The notes below the pieces were generated by a model. That model ran no database searches. It was not told where the DNA came from and saw nothing but the letters and a program-made list of their open reading frames with translations. This document shows, piece by piece, positions 54,038 through 62,730 of a stretch of DNA of 64,000 bases. The first letter of the stretch is position 1. The number at the start of each line of letters is the position of its first letter. A program made the translations under genes and the position numbers. The DNA is from Terriglobales bacterium (GTDB lineage: Bacteria; Acidobacteriota; Terriglobia; Terriglobales; Acidobacteriaceae), in contig DATHMF010000043.1 in the NCBI GenBank assembly GCA_035487355.1, positions 1-64,000 of the forward strand, read 5' to 3'.

Positions 54038-55357
54038 TTATCTTCCCAGCGGATGCTTGAGGTCGTATATCAACGACATAGAGACGCGGTTGTGATCAGC
54101 TAAATAAGTCCCCACTTGAGCGCTATTGCTAGACAGGTGTACTCGCCAATACCGAAATTCAAGGGACGTGCTCTGACTCAACATGCGGGTCAACCCGCCA
54201 GTGGCCGAAACGTAGGTGAGTGCTCGAGAAGTCCCAGAGAGCGCTTTGTTATCTTCATACGAGGCCAACAAATCCACAGTCCACTGTCGCGCGAGTTGCC
54301 GGCGAAATTCTAGCGTGGCGCCCGAGAGTTTCGCCACTCCCAACACTCCACCCCCATCGCCGATCTTCCTGTATATGCTCGCAACTATGCCCGTGTGTGC
54401 CCCACTCCAGTTGTAAGTCGCTCCCCCCGCCCAATGCCAGTTTGACCGCGATATACGTTCGCCTTCCAGCGGCAGAACCAAAAGAGGAAAGTCGTCGTGG
54501 GTGGCTGAGCGCTCAGGACCAGCAAAAACTGAGACCGTTATGTTTGGCGTGAACGAAACGGTGTCAGTATAGAAAACACTTTGTACAAGCGCTCGTGATT
54601 GACTGCTTCTAACAATCAGCCTCTGCACGTTGTAGTCGAAGCCAACCCAGGTACTGGGCGTTAGATGATGAGAATAGAAAGCATGTCCATTCATCGAACT
54701 CGTGTCCTCTAAAAATTGGAGGGGTAACTGTGTTCCTGCCGCTGAACTGTACTTGACACTGAAGAACGAGCCGCTTGCGCCGATGATAGTGTGCCGGTCT
54801 AAGGCGTAGGTTAAGTCCAAGCCTGCTTGATCGCTGGTTCTTCGGGCCGTCGGCGCTAGGATGGAATCGCTGGGGCGATCAAGGATGCCGAAACCCGGCA
54901 TAAGTTCGGACTGGCGCAGACGATCAAAGGGATTCTTGCTTGTTAGAAAACTGTTACGGAGGCTGATTTCAAACCGTTTGGTCAGCCTTAACCGCAGTAC
55001 TGTATCGAGCAGGTGCGAGCGTGAATCATAATTTTGCAACGGGCGACTGATGGAAAAACCCGGGCTGTAGTCCAGGCTCCACTCCAATCGAGGATGCGAT
55101 AGGTTCCAGCCCAGGTGAGGCTCTATGACCGTCACAACGTTGGGCTGTTTGTGATGGTTGTCATCCAGGGCGTTATCGTCGAAGTCGTTGGCAATTCGAA
55201 GTCCTGTCACCAGCAGATCGGTCTTGGGGGCTTCAGCTTCAAGCGTTGGCGGGAACAACTCACCGGGCAGCCCCGGTGGTCGGGCTGTTTGGGCTGATGG
55301 GTCAATCACAGCAAACAGCAAAACGAACACACATCCAAAATGCCATCGGACTGTCAC
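54038..55357 (-). CDS. Outer-membrane beta-barrel protein of the EPS locus
   Basis: The 439-residue protein has a signal peptide (hydrophobic 3-20, cleavage near SAQ). The mature part is made of alternating amphipathic strands rich in Tyr, Ser and Arg, with GCN-poor, Cys-free composition and a terminal strand ending LIYDLKHPLGR. This resembles the uncharacterised EPS-locus barrels found between the Wza- and Wzz-like genes in many Gram-negative clusters. It may aid export or surface anchoring of polymer. No enzymatic motif is seen. Confidence 0.75.
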   Translation of the reverse strand: MTVRWHFGCVFVLLFAVIDPSAQTARPPGLPGELFPPTLEAEAPKTDLLVTGLRIANDFDDNALDDNHHKQPNVVTVIEPHLGWNLSHPRLEWSLDYSPGFSISRPLQNYDSRSHLLDTVLRLRLTKRFEISLRNSFLTSKNPFDRLRQSELMPGFGILDRPSDSILAPTARRTSDQAGLDLTYALDRHTIIGASGSFFSVKYSSAAGTQLPLQFLEDTSSMNGHAFYSHHLTPSTWVGFDYNVQRLIVRSSQSRALVQSVFYTDTVSFTPNITVSVFAGPERSATHDDFPLLVLPLEGERISRSNWHWAGGATYNWSGAHTGIVASIYRKIGDGGGVLGVAKLSGATLEFRRQLARQWTVDLLASYEDNKALSGTSRALTYVSATGGLTRMLSQSTSLEFRYWRVHLSSNSAQVGTYLADHNRVSMSLIYDLKHPLGR

Positions 55358-55372
55358 AGTCCTAAATTCCTT

Positions 55373-56008
55373 TTATGGAACCACGACTGTGTCGTGTGTT
55401 TCAAGTTCCACGTTTTGAGAGAGCTTGCGCCCTCGGATGACTTCCTTGTAATTGAATGGAATACACGCACGCGAGCCGTCAGCGTTCACCCTGAGGACAT
55501 AAACCTTGCTGGTCTTTGCAAAATCCCGAAAGCCACCGGCCAGGGCAATAGCGTCGAGTACCGTCATGGACCGGCTGAGTACGTAAGAACCTGGCCGCTC
55601 TACTTCGCCCAGGATATTAAATTTCTGGCTTTTGGCTTCCTGCACGATAACGCTAACTTCGGGGTCCGATAGATAGTTAAGCAACTGCCGCTTGATGTCA
55701 TCTTGCAATTGAACCGGGGTGCGGCCGCTGGCGCGTAAATCGCCGATCAGCGGTAATGATATTTTGCCATCCGGCCGCACGGGAACACTCCGCGAGATCT
55801 CCGGCTCTTTCCAAACATTCACTGCGAGCACATCGTCCTCGCCGATTACATACCCGTCTGGTTGCACTTCTGCTTCGACCGGGGCCGGGGTTTGAGAATT
55901 GGTTTGGTCCGAAACTTTGGACTTCGCCTGATCTGATGCCGGGGCGTTGATCCCGGTGGCAATCAGCACTGCCAAGATCAGATGTGCTAATTTCATGTGC
56001 GATCTCAT
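55373..56008 (-). CDS. Wza-like polysaccharide export protein
   Basis: ATG 56008 has AAGGG about 8 bases upstream and opens a signal peptide (LAHLILAVLIATGINA); longer readings intrude on the antiterminator gene. The 212-residue product carries the Poly_export block (YVIGEDDVLAVNVWKEPEIS, VRPDGKISLPLIGDL) and one SLBB domain (FNILGEVERPGSYVLS, DAIALAGGFRDFA). It has no lipobox Cys. Short members like this probably work with a separate outer-membrane barrel, consistent with the adjacent gene. Confidence 0.88.
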   Translation of the reverse strand: MRSHMKLAHLILAVLIATGINAPASDQAKSKVSDQTNSQTPAPVEAEVQPDGYVIGEDDVLAVNVWKEPEISRSVPVRPDGKISLPLIGDLRASGRTPVQLQDDIKRQLLNYLSDPEVSVIVQEAKSQKFNILGEVERPGSYVLSRSMTVLDAIALAGGFRDFAKTSKVYVLRVNADGSRACIPFNYKEVIRGRKLSQNVELETHDTVVVP

Positions 56009-56048
56009 GTTGGCGCCCTTCGAGTGGCCCGATACCGTCGTGCCTTTC

Positions 56049-56603
56049 TTAAACCGGTTCGACATCATGACCTTCAACATTGATGGAGAGTGAGTGGTGG
56101 ATGCTCTCGACGGAGATCACCAGGCGCTGGCCTCCATTGGTGACCAGAAAGCCTTCAATACCGTCCAGAACTCCTCCCCGAACGCGAACTCGCTGACCGA
56201 CTTTAAGAAACGGGTAGGGCGTGAGCGCGACGTTACGGGCCAACAAGGTTCGAATATTTTCAATCTGACTGTCAGGGATCGGAATGCCCTGATTGTGCGA
56301 CCCCACGAGGCTCAATACCCCTCCGATTCGAATGACTGCTGAATGCACCTGCGGCACAAGAGCTGCATAAAAAAACGCATAACAGGAGAACAGCGGGACC
56401 TGAACCACCTTGCGCCGATCGCTCCACCGGTGCACTTGCGTCAGCAGCGGCAAGTAAGTGGTAATACCTTTTTCCTGCAGTTCTGCGGCTACTCTCTTTT
56501 CATGTCTGGAACGAGTCTGAACTGCGTACCAGTGAGGTTGTTCAATGGCTTCATTTCGTATCGTGTCAGTGTCATAAGTCAAAGTCTGAGTGGCGCTACT
56601 CAT
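56049..56603 (-). CDS. UpxY/RfaH-type transcription antiterminator (NusG-like)
   Basis: The 184-residue protein has an NGN domain (WYAVQTRSRHEKRVAAELQ, YLPLLTQVHRWSDRRK) followed by a KOW domain (PFLKVGQRVRVRGGVLDGIEGFL). Operon-leading NusG paralogues load on RNA polymerase near the promoter and let it read through long polysaccharide operons. Its position as the first gene of the EPS locus fits exactly. GAAGGTGA precedes the ATG. Confidence 0.9.
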   Translation of the reverse strand: MSSATQTLTYDTDTIRNEAIEQPHWYAVQTRSRHEKRVAAELQEKGITTYLPLLTQVHRWSDRRKVVQVPLFSCYAFFYAALVPQVHSAVIRIGGVLSLVGSHNQGIPIPDSQIENIRTLLARNVALTPYPFLKVGQRVRVRGGVLDGIEGFLVTNGGQRLVISVESIHHSLSINVEGHDVEPV

Positions 56604-57482
56604 CGCTTCACCTTCGAATCTATCCCAGTTGAATCTTTCGGGTGCTATGTTTTGGTTTCTTTCTTCGAAAAATGCAGGTGCTACTCACAGCTCCGCCCTC
56701 TGAGTCACATTTGCAGCTCTTTCCCAAATGACAGGCCAGAAGATAGCATGAAGACGTAAAGCAGGAAACGAGCGAACCCCTGCATTCCAGACCGGGGAAT
56801 CCTCCAAAGTGAAATGCGGGTTCCTATGGATAACTTTTTACTCTTAAGCGCTAGTCGTTCATGCTCCTTCTTGGAAGAAGCAGTACAGAAAAACCCTGCA
56901 TTTCGGATCAGGAGAACTACGTAAAGTGGAAATGGATGTTTCGCCATTTCGGAAAGATTTCCGAATTATGGGTCAGCTATACCTTTTAAGTTCTTGCTGT
57001 ATCTCCAGCGCCAGGAGACGCAGCGAAGAGCCCCAGCGAGGCGGCGCAAGTCTGCAGGATGTGGGGGCTCCGTTTGCAAGGTATTACTCCCCCACCCCCC
57101 ATTACTTGGAGTAGTCCAAGCATTGATAAATCACTATAATTCAATGACATACGGAGATGGCCGATCGTGGTTCGAGTAGTGCTCAGATATTTCTTTACTG
57201 TAAACTTCGACAAACGAAAGGATTGGCTTCCGGCAAGCGGCAGCAAACTGTCGTTAGAGTTTTCAAAGAGCCCACGGGCACCTGTATTCTGGAATGCTGG
57301 CTTTGAGCGCACTCGATTCACGCTCACCCGCTCTTCAATGATGACTTACCGTTACCAAAAAATGAAGCTTTTGATGCCGCATTGATACCGTTTTCTGTGC
57401 GCAGGCTAAAGGTATAAGAATTGAAGATATGCAGTATCGCCGGTGCAATCCGGATACGAGCATTTACGGGCATTCCCGGCGA
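56604..57482 (-). promoter_or_regulatory. Long upstream/leader region of the EPS locus
   Basis: This 879-bp space shows no convincing gene. It holds a perfect dyad TTCGGAAA-GA-TTTCCGAA (56948-56965). Two related stretches start CCCTGCATT (about 56778-56818 and 56893-56934) and share an AAAGTG(G)AAATG end. A 6-bp stem CTTGGA-GTAG-TCCAAG lies at 57105-57120, and GAGCCCC/GGGGCTC at 57028-57070. TATAAT occurs on the plus strand at 57135-57140. The EPS promoter and any antiterminator recruitment site must lie here. Confidence 0.4.
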
Positions 57483-58862
57483 TTATTGCACTTTGATCAG
57501 GTAGACATCGGCATAATCGGATAAACCTGTGTTACCGATGTTCATGTTGCTGTCGAATACCACATAGTGGCCGTCGCGGCTGATGGCCGCGCGGCTCTCG
57601 GCCCAGTAAGACTCGGCCGACCGGGAACGGTGGTGCGCCAGCCGAAAGACTGCAGAACCATCAATCTTCACGAAAACGAGTTCCTCATAAAAATGGCGCC
57701 ATGAGGATTGCCAGTCGGGGGCAAGGTGTTGCGGATCGAAACAGGAATAATGTGGACAGGTTCCTTGATCAAAAAACGATATCGCCACCCACCCCTGGGA
57801 ACTATCCCGGTAGCTGATGTGAGCTGATGCCCAGTTTATGTCAACCAGGCAGGAGACTATGTGCGGCGAATCTACCCTGATTGTGTCTGCCCCTCCTCCG
57901 CTGGGGCAAGCGTCTCTATAGGTATCGGGGATCCGGCCCACAACTGCAACCTCGTTGCCCGTTAAATCTTTGCCCACATCCGTGTGAAGGCTGCTGTTAA
58001 ACATGTGCCAATATAAAGTGCCGTCGGTGCTGTAGATCTCCTGCCCCTGACCGGCGGCTGCACCGTTGCAGGTCCAGGTGATCAGCATCTTGTTTGAGGG
58101 TGTGATCTGGATCTTGTGCCAGCCGCAATCGGTCTCCTTCATGCCAACATTCACCGCGACGCCGGTTGCGCCGGTACTGATTGAATATAAGAAGGCATGG
58201 GTTCCACTTACGATCCAGAGATGGTCACCATCCTCAGACAGGTCTTCCTGGTCAGGGATCATCACATTGGAATAGCCGGCAAACGTGTGTAAAGCTGTAC
58301 TGTTTACGGTACTGCCTGAAATCTTCCCTTGGTAGAGAGTATTTTTGTTCGTGTAATAGAACACGTCCGCGGAATCCCTGGCCCATGGCACATTGCCGCT
58401 GTTGATTGCGGGGAAATCATGCGGACCGACTACAATGTGCCCCGCCGTATCCACAATGACGCCTTGGCCCCACTCGGTTATCAGCATAATCCGTGTGTCG
58501 TTTTGATTCATTGCGCTGATCGTGGCGTATTGATGGTGTACAGCTAAATTAAATTCTGACTTGCTGTTCGTCAGCCGAGTAATGGTGCAGCCATACTGCG
58601 GGTCACTATAGCTATTTCCCTGACCAGGTGGAACGAAGGTGTTAAAGCTCGGCGGAATGTGGGGCAATCCGTCGTCCTTGGCTCCGCACTGTAAGGATAT
58701 AATTTTGTCTTCGGCCATAACCTGGTCGGTAGCATTTTTGATGATTGCTGGATCATTAGCGTTACGCGAAGACTTCGTGCAGCCAGTTAGAGCAACACAA
58801 TGTAAGAGCGAAATCATGAGGACCAGGGCGGCGGGGTAGTAATCAATGGCCTTCATCTTCAC
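57483..58862 (-). CDS. Lipoprotein related to the C-terminal domain of the 44-kb secreted protein
   Basis: In this 459-residue protein an N-terminal hydrophobic segment ends in lipobox LTGC with Cys28. The rest shares an ordered set of motifs with residues about 405-841 of the secreted repeat protein at 44.2-46.7 kb: CGAKDDGLPHIPPS, DPQYGCT, DQEDLSEDGDH, GWHKIQI, HTDVGKDLTGNEV, RIPDT, CPHYSCFD, ISRDGHYVVFDSN. The repeated beta pattern suggests a propeller. I do not recognise the family function. It stands between the EPS locus and the PilZ/GGDEF pair. Confidence 0.78.
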   Translation of the reverse strand: MKMKAIDYYPAALVLMISLLHCVALTGCTKSSRNANDPAIIKNATDQVMAEDKIISLQCGAKDDGLPHIPPSFNTFVPPGQGNSYSDPQYGCTITRLTNSKSEFNLAVHHQYATISAMNQNDTRIMLITEWGQGVIVDTAGHIVVGPHDFPAINSGNVPWARDSADVFYYTNKNTLYQGKISGSTVNSTALHTFAGYSNVMIPDQEDLSEDGDHLWIVSGTHAFLYSISTGATGVAVNVGMKETDCGWHKIQITPSNKMLITWTCNGAAAGQGQEIYSTDGTLYWHMFNSSLHTDVGKDLTGNEVAVVGRIPDTYRDACPSGGGADTIRVDSPHIVSCLVDINWASAHISYRDSSQGWVAISFFDQGTCPHYSCFDPQHLAPDWQSSWRHFYEELVFVKIDGSAVFRLAHHRSRSAESYWAESRAAISRDGHYVVFDSNMNIGNTGLSDYADVYLIKVQ

Positions 58863-58944
58863 TCTCAGGCAAAACTTTATTGACGTAAGCTCATCTTTGG
58901 CAAGTGGCCCTTCCTTTGAAATCGCGGGGCTTGCTTGTCATGTT

Positions 58945-59244
58945 TCAAGGAAAGCCCGCCCAATTGACTGGATGTCCCTGCACTCTCAATCCTACGGCGA
59001 ATTGGCCATTGGCTAATGGCTGGCAATAAATTACACGAACAGAAGCCCGAACCCCAACTGTAGGGGAGGTCAGGTAGAGAAGTTGGTCAGGAGCCATAGA
59101 GCTTTTTACCAACACACGTGTACCCATTGGGCTTACGTTCTGGGTTAGAGCACTCTCACTCACGCCCGGCTCTTGCGCTCGAATAAGCGTGACTGAAGCT
59201 TCAAAACGCATCCGTTTTTCCCGTCGTCCATCCCTGTTGACCAT
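58945..59244 (-). CDS. PilZ-domain protein
   Basis: The 99-residue protein has the N-terminal DGRREKRMRF Arg cluster and a later NVSPMGTRV, matching the RxxxR and (D/N)xSxxG c-di-GMP-binding motifs of PilZ domains. GGGAGA lies upstream of the ATG. It follows the diguanylate cyclase by 15 bp, so a c-di-GMP producer and a small receptor are cotranscribed. Confidence 0.75.
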   Translation of the reverse strand: MVNRDGRREKRMRFEASVTLIRAQEPGVSESALTQNVSPMGTRVLVKSSMAPDQLLYLTSPTVGVRASVRVIYCQPLANGQFAVGLRVQGHPVNWAGFP

Positions 59245-59259
59245 GTCAGCGCTATCTCC

Positions 59260-60120
59260 CTATCTGGCTTGTAGTGGTCTGGACGAAATAGGCTGCGCTA
59301 GCAACGATCTATGCTGTTTTTGCTCATACATGGCACGGTCTGCCTGGACCAAAAGCTGCCGAATCGATGTTTTGCTTCGGGGATTCAAACGTGCCATTCC
59401 AAAGCTAAATGAGAGTTTATAACGCGCTTCTTTCGCATTGAGTTTCTTTGAGTTTTCCAGCAGTCGGGCAGTAATGGCAGCCTCGCCGTGATCGGATGCC
59501 TCGATTGCCAGGGCCGCAAACTCGTCTCCGCCGAAACGAGCAACCACATCAGAGTCACGAAACGTCTGTGACAAAATTTTGCCGGTACGCACCAACGCCA
59601 TGTCGCCTTCCGCATGGCCCCAAGCGTCATTGATACGCTTCATGCCGTCCACGTCACCAAAAAACAGCAGCAATCCGTATCCGGACCGGCGAGCGAGTTT
59701 TAACTGTCGTTCTGCAAGGGCCAGAAAGCCACGGCGGTTATACAAACCTGTTAGTTCGTCGGTGAGTGCAATACCCCCAAGTTTTTCGCGCAGTATGGAC
59801 TGCTTAATCGCACAACGAATCGCCTGCAGCAGGAGATCGCCGGAAGATTTGATGGAAGTAACATTTCCGGCCCCGGCATCCAAGGCTGCCGTGACTCCGC
59901 TAAGAAGTGCTGCTAAGTCCCGGTTTGCCTCGTTCAGGATTGGTTTTAAAAGGTCATCCGACGCGAGAATATCGCGAGAAAGATCAGGCAGCGTAATCCC
60001 CAGAGCAAAGTTCGTTTTGTGGTCGAAAATCTTACTAAGAACTTCGGCTTCTAACTGTTGTGCATGTGGTTCTTTCCATTTTGGCCAATCCTGAAAGTGC
60101 TTGCTAGTTTTCGATTCCAT
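59260..60120 (-). CDS. GGDEF diguanylate cyclase
   Basis: In this 286-residue protein the N-terminal about 115 residues are helical and unassigned. The GGDEF domain begins at DELTGLYNRRGF, has FFGDVDGMKRINDAWGH and an intact GGDEF at about 197-201. An RxxD inhibitory site (RDSD) lies five residues before it. It should make c-di-GMP with product inhibition. No membrane helix is seen, so it is probably cytoplasmic. The PilZ gene downstream is its likely operon partner. Confidence 0.92.
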   Translation of the reverse strand: MESKTSKHFQDWPKWKEPHAQQLEAEVLSKIFDHKTNFALGITLPDLSRDILASDDLLKPILNEANRDLAALLSGVTAALDAGAGNVTSIKSSGDLLLQAIRCAIKQSILREKLGGIALTDELTGLYNRRGFLALAERQLKLARRSGYGLLLFFGDVDGMKRINDAWGHAEGDMALVRTGKILSQTFRDSDVVARFGGDEFAALAIEASDHGEAAITARLLENSKKLNAKEARYKLSFSFGMARLNPRSKTSIRQLLVQADRAMYEQKQHRSLLAQPISSRPLQAR

Positions 60121-60472
60121 GGAGTCCCTCAGTTCCTGGCCAGATCATTGCAAAGCCTTGCCAAACATTTCCGGAATGGACGAGCCGCCGGGCCCCAGCT
60201 GTAAATCTGGAGCTTTACTCCAAGTTTGTCAGAGAGTCTTCTTCCTACCCGGATAACAATCCATTCAATTTCTAGAGGGTGCTTCCTTCCCACAGGATGT
60301 TGCCGTGTTCCCCCTTGTACTCTGGTGGTAAGCCGCTTCAGTAAGAGAGGGAGGGTTGTTTTTCCTGCGGCGGCTCCCAATGTGACGCGCACAGAGCATA
60401 GCCCCGAAGCCGGGGCAAATATACCGGTGAATACCTGATTTTATAAGGTGGAATTCTTGAAAAGTGACGCCA

Positions 60473-60544
60473 AGGTATTCCCCTTGGCCTGTCGGTCATG
60501 GCTGAACCAGGTATTCCCCCTGGCCTATCGGTCAGGGTTGGACC
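60473..60544. repeat. Imperfect 36-bp tandem repeat at the 3' end of the response-regulator gene
   Basis: Units at 60473-60508 and 60509-60544 match at 31 of 36 positions (both begin AGGTATTCCCC). The second unit includes the end and stop of the response-regulator gene; the first lies just past it and, on the minus strand, would also spell Val-Gln-Pro-stop. The rest of the gap 60121-60531 shows no gene I can support. Confidence 0.7.
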
Positions 60545-61164
60545 AGACCCCGGCGAATGGCGTAGCGAACCAGGCTCGCGGTTTCATGAATATCGAGCTT
60601 CTGCATGAGTCTCGATCTGTGCGACTCGGCGGTTTTTATGCTGATTCCCAGCAGGGTAGCGACTTCTTTACTCGACTTCCCTTCTCCAACCAATTGGAGA
60701 ACCTGCCGCTCACGAGATGTAAGAGGATCAGCCGAGAGCTGTGTCTTGGAGAGATAAGCCCCAACCACAGCACCTGAGACACTCGGACTGAGGTAGACCT
60801 CTCCCCGGCAAACTTGTTGAATTGCTTTCACCAGATCGCTGGCCACCTGACTCTTCAGTACGTACCCTTTCACTCCGGCTTGCAAAGCTTCGGTGACATA
60901 CTGATCTTCGTCGTGCCGTGTGAGAAGAATGATTTTGATCTTGGGAGAAGATTTTCGCAGTTCTCGGGCGGCGTCAATGCCGTTGAGGACCGGCATGCTG
61001 ATGTCGATGATAGCGACATCGAACTGTAGTTTCTGGGCCAAGTGCAGCATCTCCCGTCCATCCGCGGCCTCCCCAGTTATCTGGAATCCATCTCGTTCCA
61101 AAAGAGACTTCACGCCCTGGCGTACTAAGGCATGATTGTCGGCAAGTAACACACGAATTGGCAT
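60532..61164 (-). CDS. NarL/FixJ-family response regulator
   Basis: In this 210-residue protein the receiver has phospho-acceptor Asp in VAIIDISMP, Thr in ILLTRHD and Lys in VLKSQV. The acidic pair reads DN in LLADNHALV. The LuxR-type HTH begins LTSRERQVLQLVGEGKSSKEVA. It lies 1 bp after the histidine kinase gene, which is its probable partner. Targets are unknown; the EPS locus is a candidate by proximity. Confidence 0.93.
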   Translation of the reverse strand: MPIRVLLADNHALVRQGVKSLLERDGFQITGEAADGREMLHLAQKLQFDVAIIDISMPVLNGIDAARELRKSSPKIKIILLTRHDEDQYVTEALQAGVKGYVLKSQVASDLVKAIQQVCRGEVYLSPSVSGAVVGAYLSKTQLSADPLTSRERQVLQLVGEGKSSKEVATLLGISIKTAESHRSRLMQKLDIHETASLVRYAIRRGLVQP

Positions 61165-61165
61165 C

Positions 61166-62122
61166 TTAGCCCTCCACTGGAATTGTGACGATCACACTTG
61201 TTCCGCTAGCCGGTTTAGAATGCACCTGAATCGTTCCACCAACGGCATTAAGACGTTCGCGGATCCCGATTAGTCCTAACCCCTTCTGGCCTCTGCGCGC
61301 GTGCAATGCAGCGACATCGAAGCCTTTTCCATCATCGTTGATAAGGCAGCGCAAATTCCGGCCATCGCAATTGAGTTGAATGATCACGTTTTTCGCTTCA
61401 GCATGCCGGTTCACATTGTTCAGCGCTTCCTGGATGATCCGGTAAAGCGCCGTCTCAATGGAGGGATGGAACCGCCTCTCCATCGCACCTTGGACGTGAA
61501 TTGAAAGCTTGGTGCGCTTGGAAATGCCCTCCGCAAGGAAATGCACCGCCGGGAGCAAACCTAGATCGTCCAGAATCATGGGCCGGAGCTCGTGCGATAG
61601 CCGCCGCAATTGCTGCTCTGCCTGGTCGAGAATCGCTGTCACCTCCAGCAGCCGGTCCTGGAATTCCGGAGCAACGTCGCGCGTCAGCCCTGAAATGGCT
61701 ATCTGCGCAGCGATGAGAAGTTGACCAGCTTCATCATGGACGGTATGGGCGATACGGTGGATCTCCTGCTCCAAGGTTTCGTTCACTGTGCGCAAAACAG
61801 TGGCGGCTTCCCGGTACCCACGGTGCGCCATTTCGTAAGGAGACAAGCTTTCTGCGAAAAATTCTTCTGCCTGCCGGAGGCGCGGCTCTAAACAACCTGA
61901 ACCGACGGCATTGAGCAGGAGCTTCGCCAGTACCGCGTGGTGCATGGCCGCCATCTCCAGCACACCGATTCCTTCGGCGATGGCCTGACGTCCGATCTCA
62001 TATCCGCACCGAAGTGTCCTTTCGCACGGATCTGAAAAGAATTCTTCAAGCGCCGCGACGTATGCCGCTTGCAGACGGGTTTCCGTATTTGCTTGAACCT
62101 CTTTCAGCTCCTTCATCGGCAA
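61166..62122 (-). CDS. NarX-type histidine kinase with RsbU-like N-terminal domain
   Basis: The N-terminal about 90 residues of this 318-residue protein (AYVAALEEFFSDPCERTLR, GYEIGRQAIAEGIGVLEM) resemble the RsbU N-terminal domain that binds RsbT. HisKA_3 follows with phospho-acceptor His129 in AHTVHDEAGQLL, then an HATPase with EALNNVNRHA and GLGLIGIRERL. It has no membrane segment. It overlaps the phosphatase gene by 10 bp and immediately precedes the response regulator. This suggests that the RsbT module controls the kinase by partner switching. Confidence 0.88.
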   Translation of the reverse strand: MPMKELKEVQANTETRLQAAYVAALEEFFSDPCERTLRCGYEIGRQAIAEGIGVLEMAAMHHAVLAKLLLNAVGSGCLEPRLRQAEEFFAESLSPYEMAHRGYREAATVLRTVNETLEQEIHRIAHTVHDEAGQLLIAAQIAISGLTRDVAPEFQDRLLEVTAILDQAEQQLRRLSHELRPMILDDLGLLPAVHFLAEGISKRTKLSIHVQGAMERRFHPSIETALYRIIQEALNNVNRHAEAKNVIIQLNCDGRNLRCLINDDGKGFDVAALHARRGQKGLGLIGIRERLNAVGGTIQVHSKPASGTSVIVTIPVEG

Positions 62123-62730
62123 TTCCCCAAATAGCGCGCAACCAGCACGAGTGCGTCGTCTGTGGTCTTGCTATGGCGTTCCAGAATATCTTCGGCGGCC
62201 TTTTGCGGCTGCTGGTTGTGCGCCGGCGCAAGTGCGAAATCGTTATGGACGCCGTCCGTAGTAAAGATGAGTGTGTCGCCGGCGCTTACCGGCAAAACCG
62301 CTGCTTGCAGCGGAGGCAACTGGGCTCCGACCACACCAGCGCGCAGTAATAGAGACTCCTCCACTTGTGGAAAGCTCGGACCGCCGCGAAGCAGTGTCCC
62401 CTCGACATTCCCAACACCCAGCCAAGTCATCAACCCGTGGCGGATATTGAATGAAGCTACACTCATTACGACGCCGCGTGTTTCCCGGAGTTCTTGATGA
62501 CACCGCTGGACCAGTGCAATCACGGGATCCGCAGCATGCTTTTCCAGAATAACGCTGGCAGTTCTGGAGGCTGCCGCGGCTTCTTCCCCATGTCCAACCC
62601 CATCCAGTACGGCAATCAACAGTCCGTCCAAAAATGGCATTACCACGTGGTGGTCACCCGAACGTGGCTGTCCTGATAACGCACTAGAGGCGACACCCCA
62701 TTCGACCGCGGATGGCACTATCGCTTCCAT
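62113..62730 (-). CDS. SpoIIE-family protein phosphatase (RsbX-like)
   Basis: The 205-residue single-domain PP2C-like phosphatase has VEWGVASSALSG near the start, metal-binding Asp in AVLDGVGHGEEA, GVGNVEG and FTTDGVHND. The size and lack of extra domains fit RsbX, which dephosphorylates RsbS and RsbR in stressosomes. It overlaps rsbT by 13 bp and the kinase by 10 bp, indicating coupled translation. Confidence 0.86.
   Translation of the reverse strand: MEAIVPSAVEWGVASSALSGQPRSGDHHVVMPFLDGLLIAVLDGVGHGEEAAAASRTASVILEKHAADPVIALVQRCHQELRETRGVVMSVASFNIRHGLMTWLGVGNVEGTLLRGGPSFPQVEESLLLRAGVVGAQLPPLQAAVLPVSAGDTLIFTTDGVHNDFALAPAHNQQPQKAAEDILERHSKTTDDALVLVARYLGNCR

Noticed and set aside
57135..57140. 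TATAAT on the plus strand upstream of the EPS locus
   Set aside because: It points away from the EPS genes, no supportable gene follows on that strand, and there is no suitable -35 hexamer.
57167..57385. Possible 72-residue plus-strand gene in the EPS leader region
   Set aside because: GTG/ATG start without a site, no family resemblance, and it lies in the likely regulatory region.
60129..60392. Possible 87-residue minus-strand gene in the gap before the diguanylate cyclase
   Set aside because: GTG start without a clear ribosome-binding site and a composition (Arg/Gly/Leu-rich, no motif) that does not look like a real protein.
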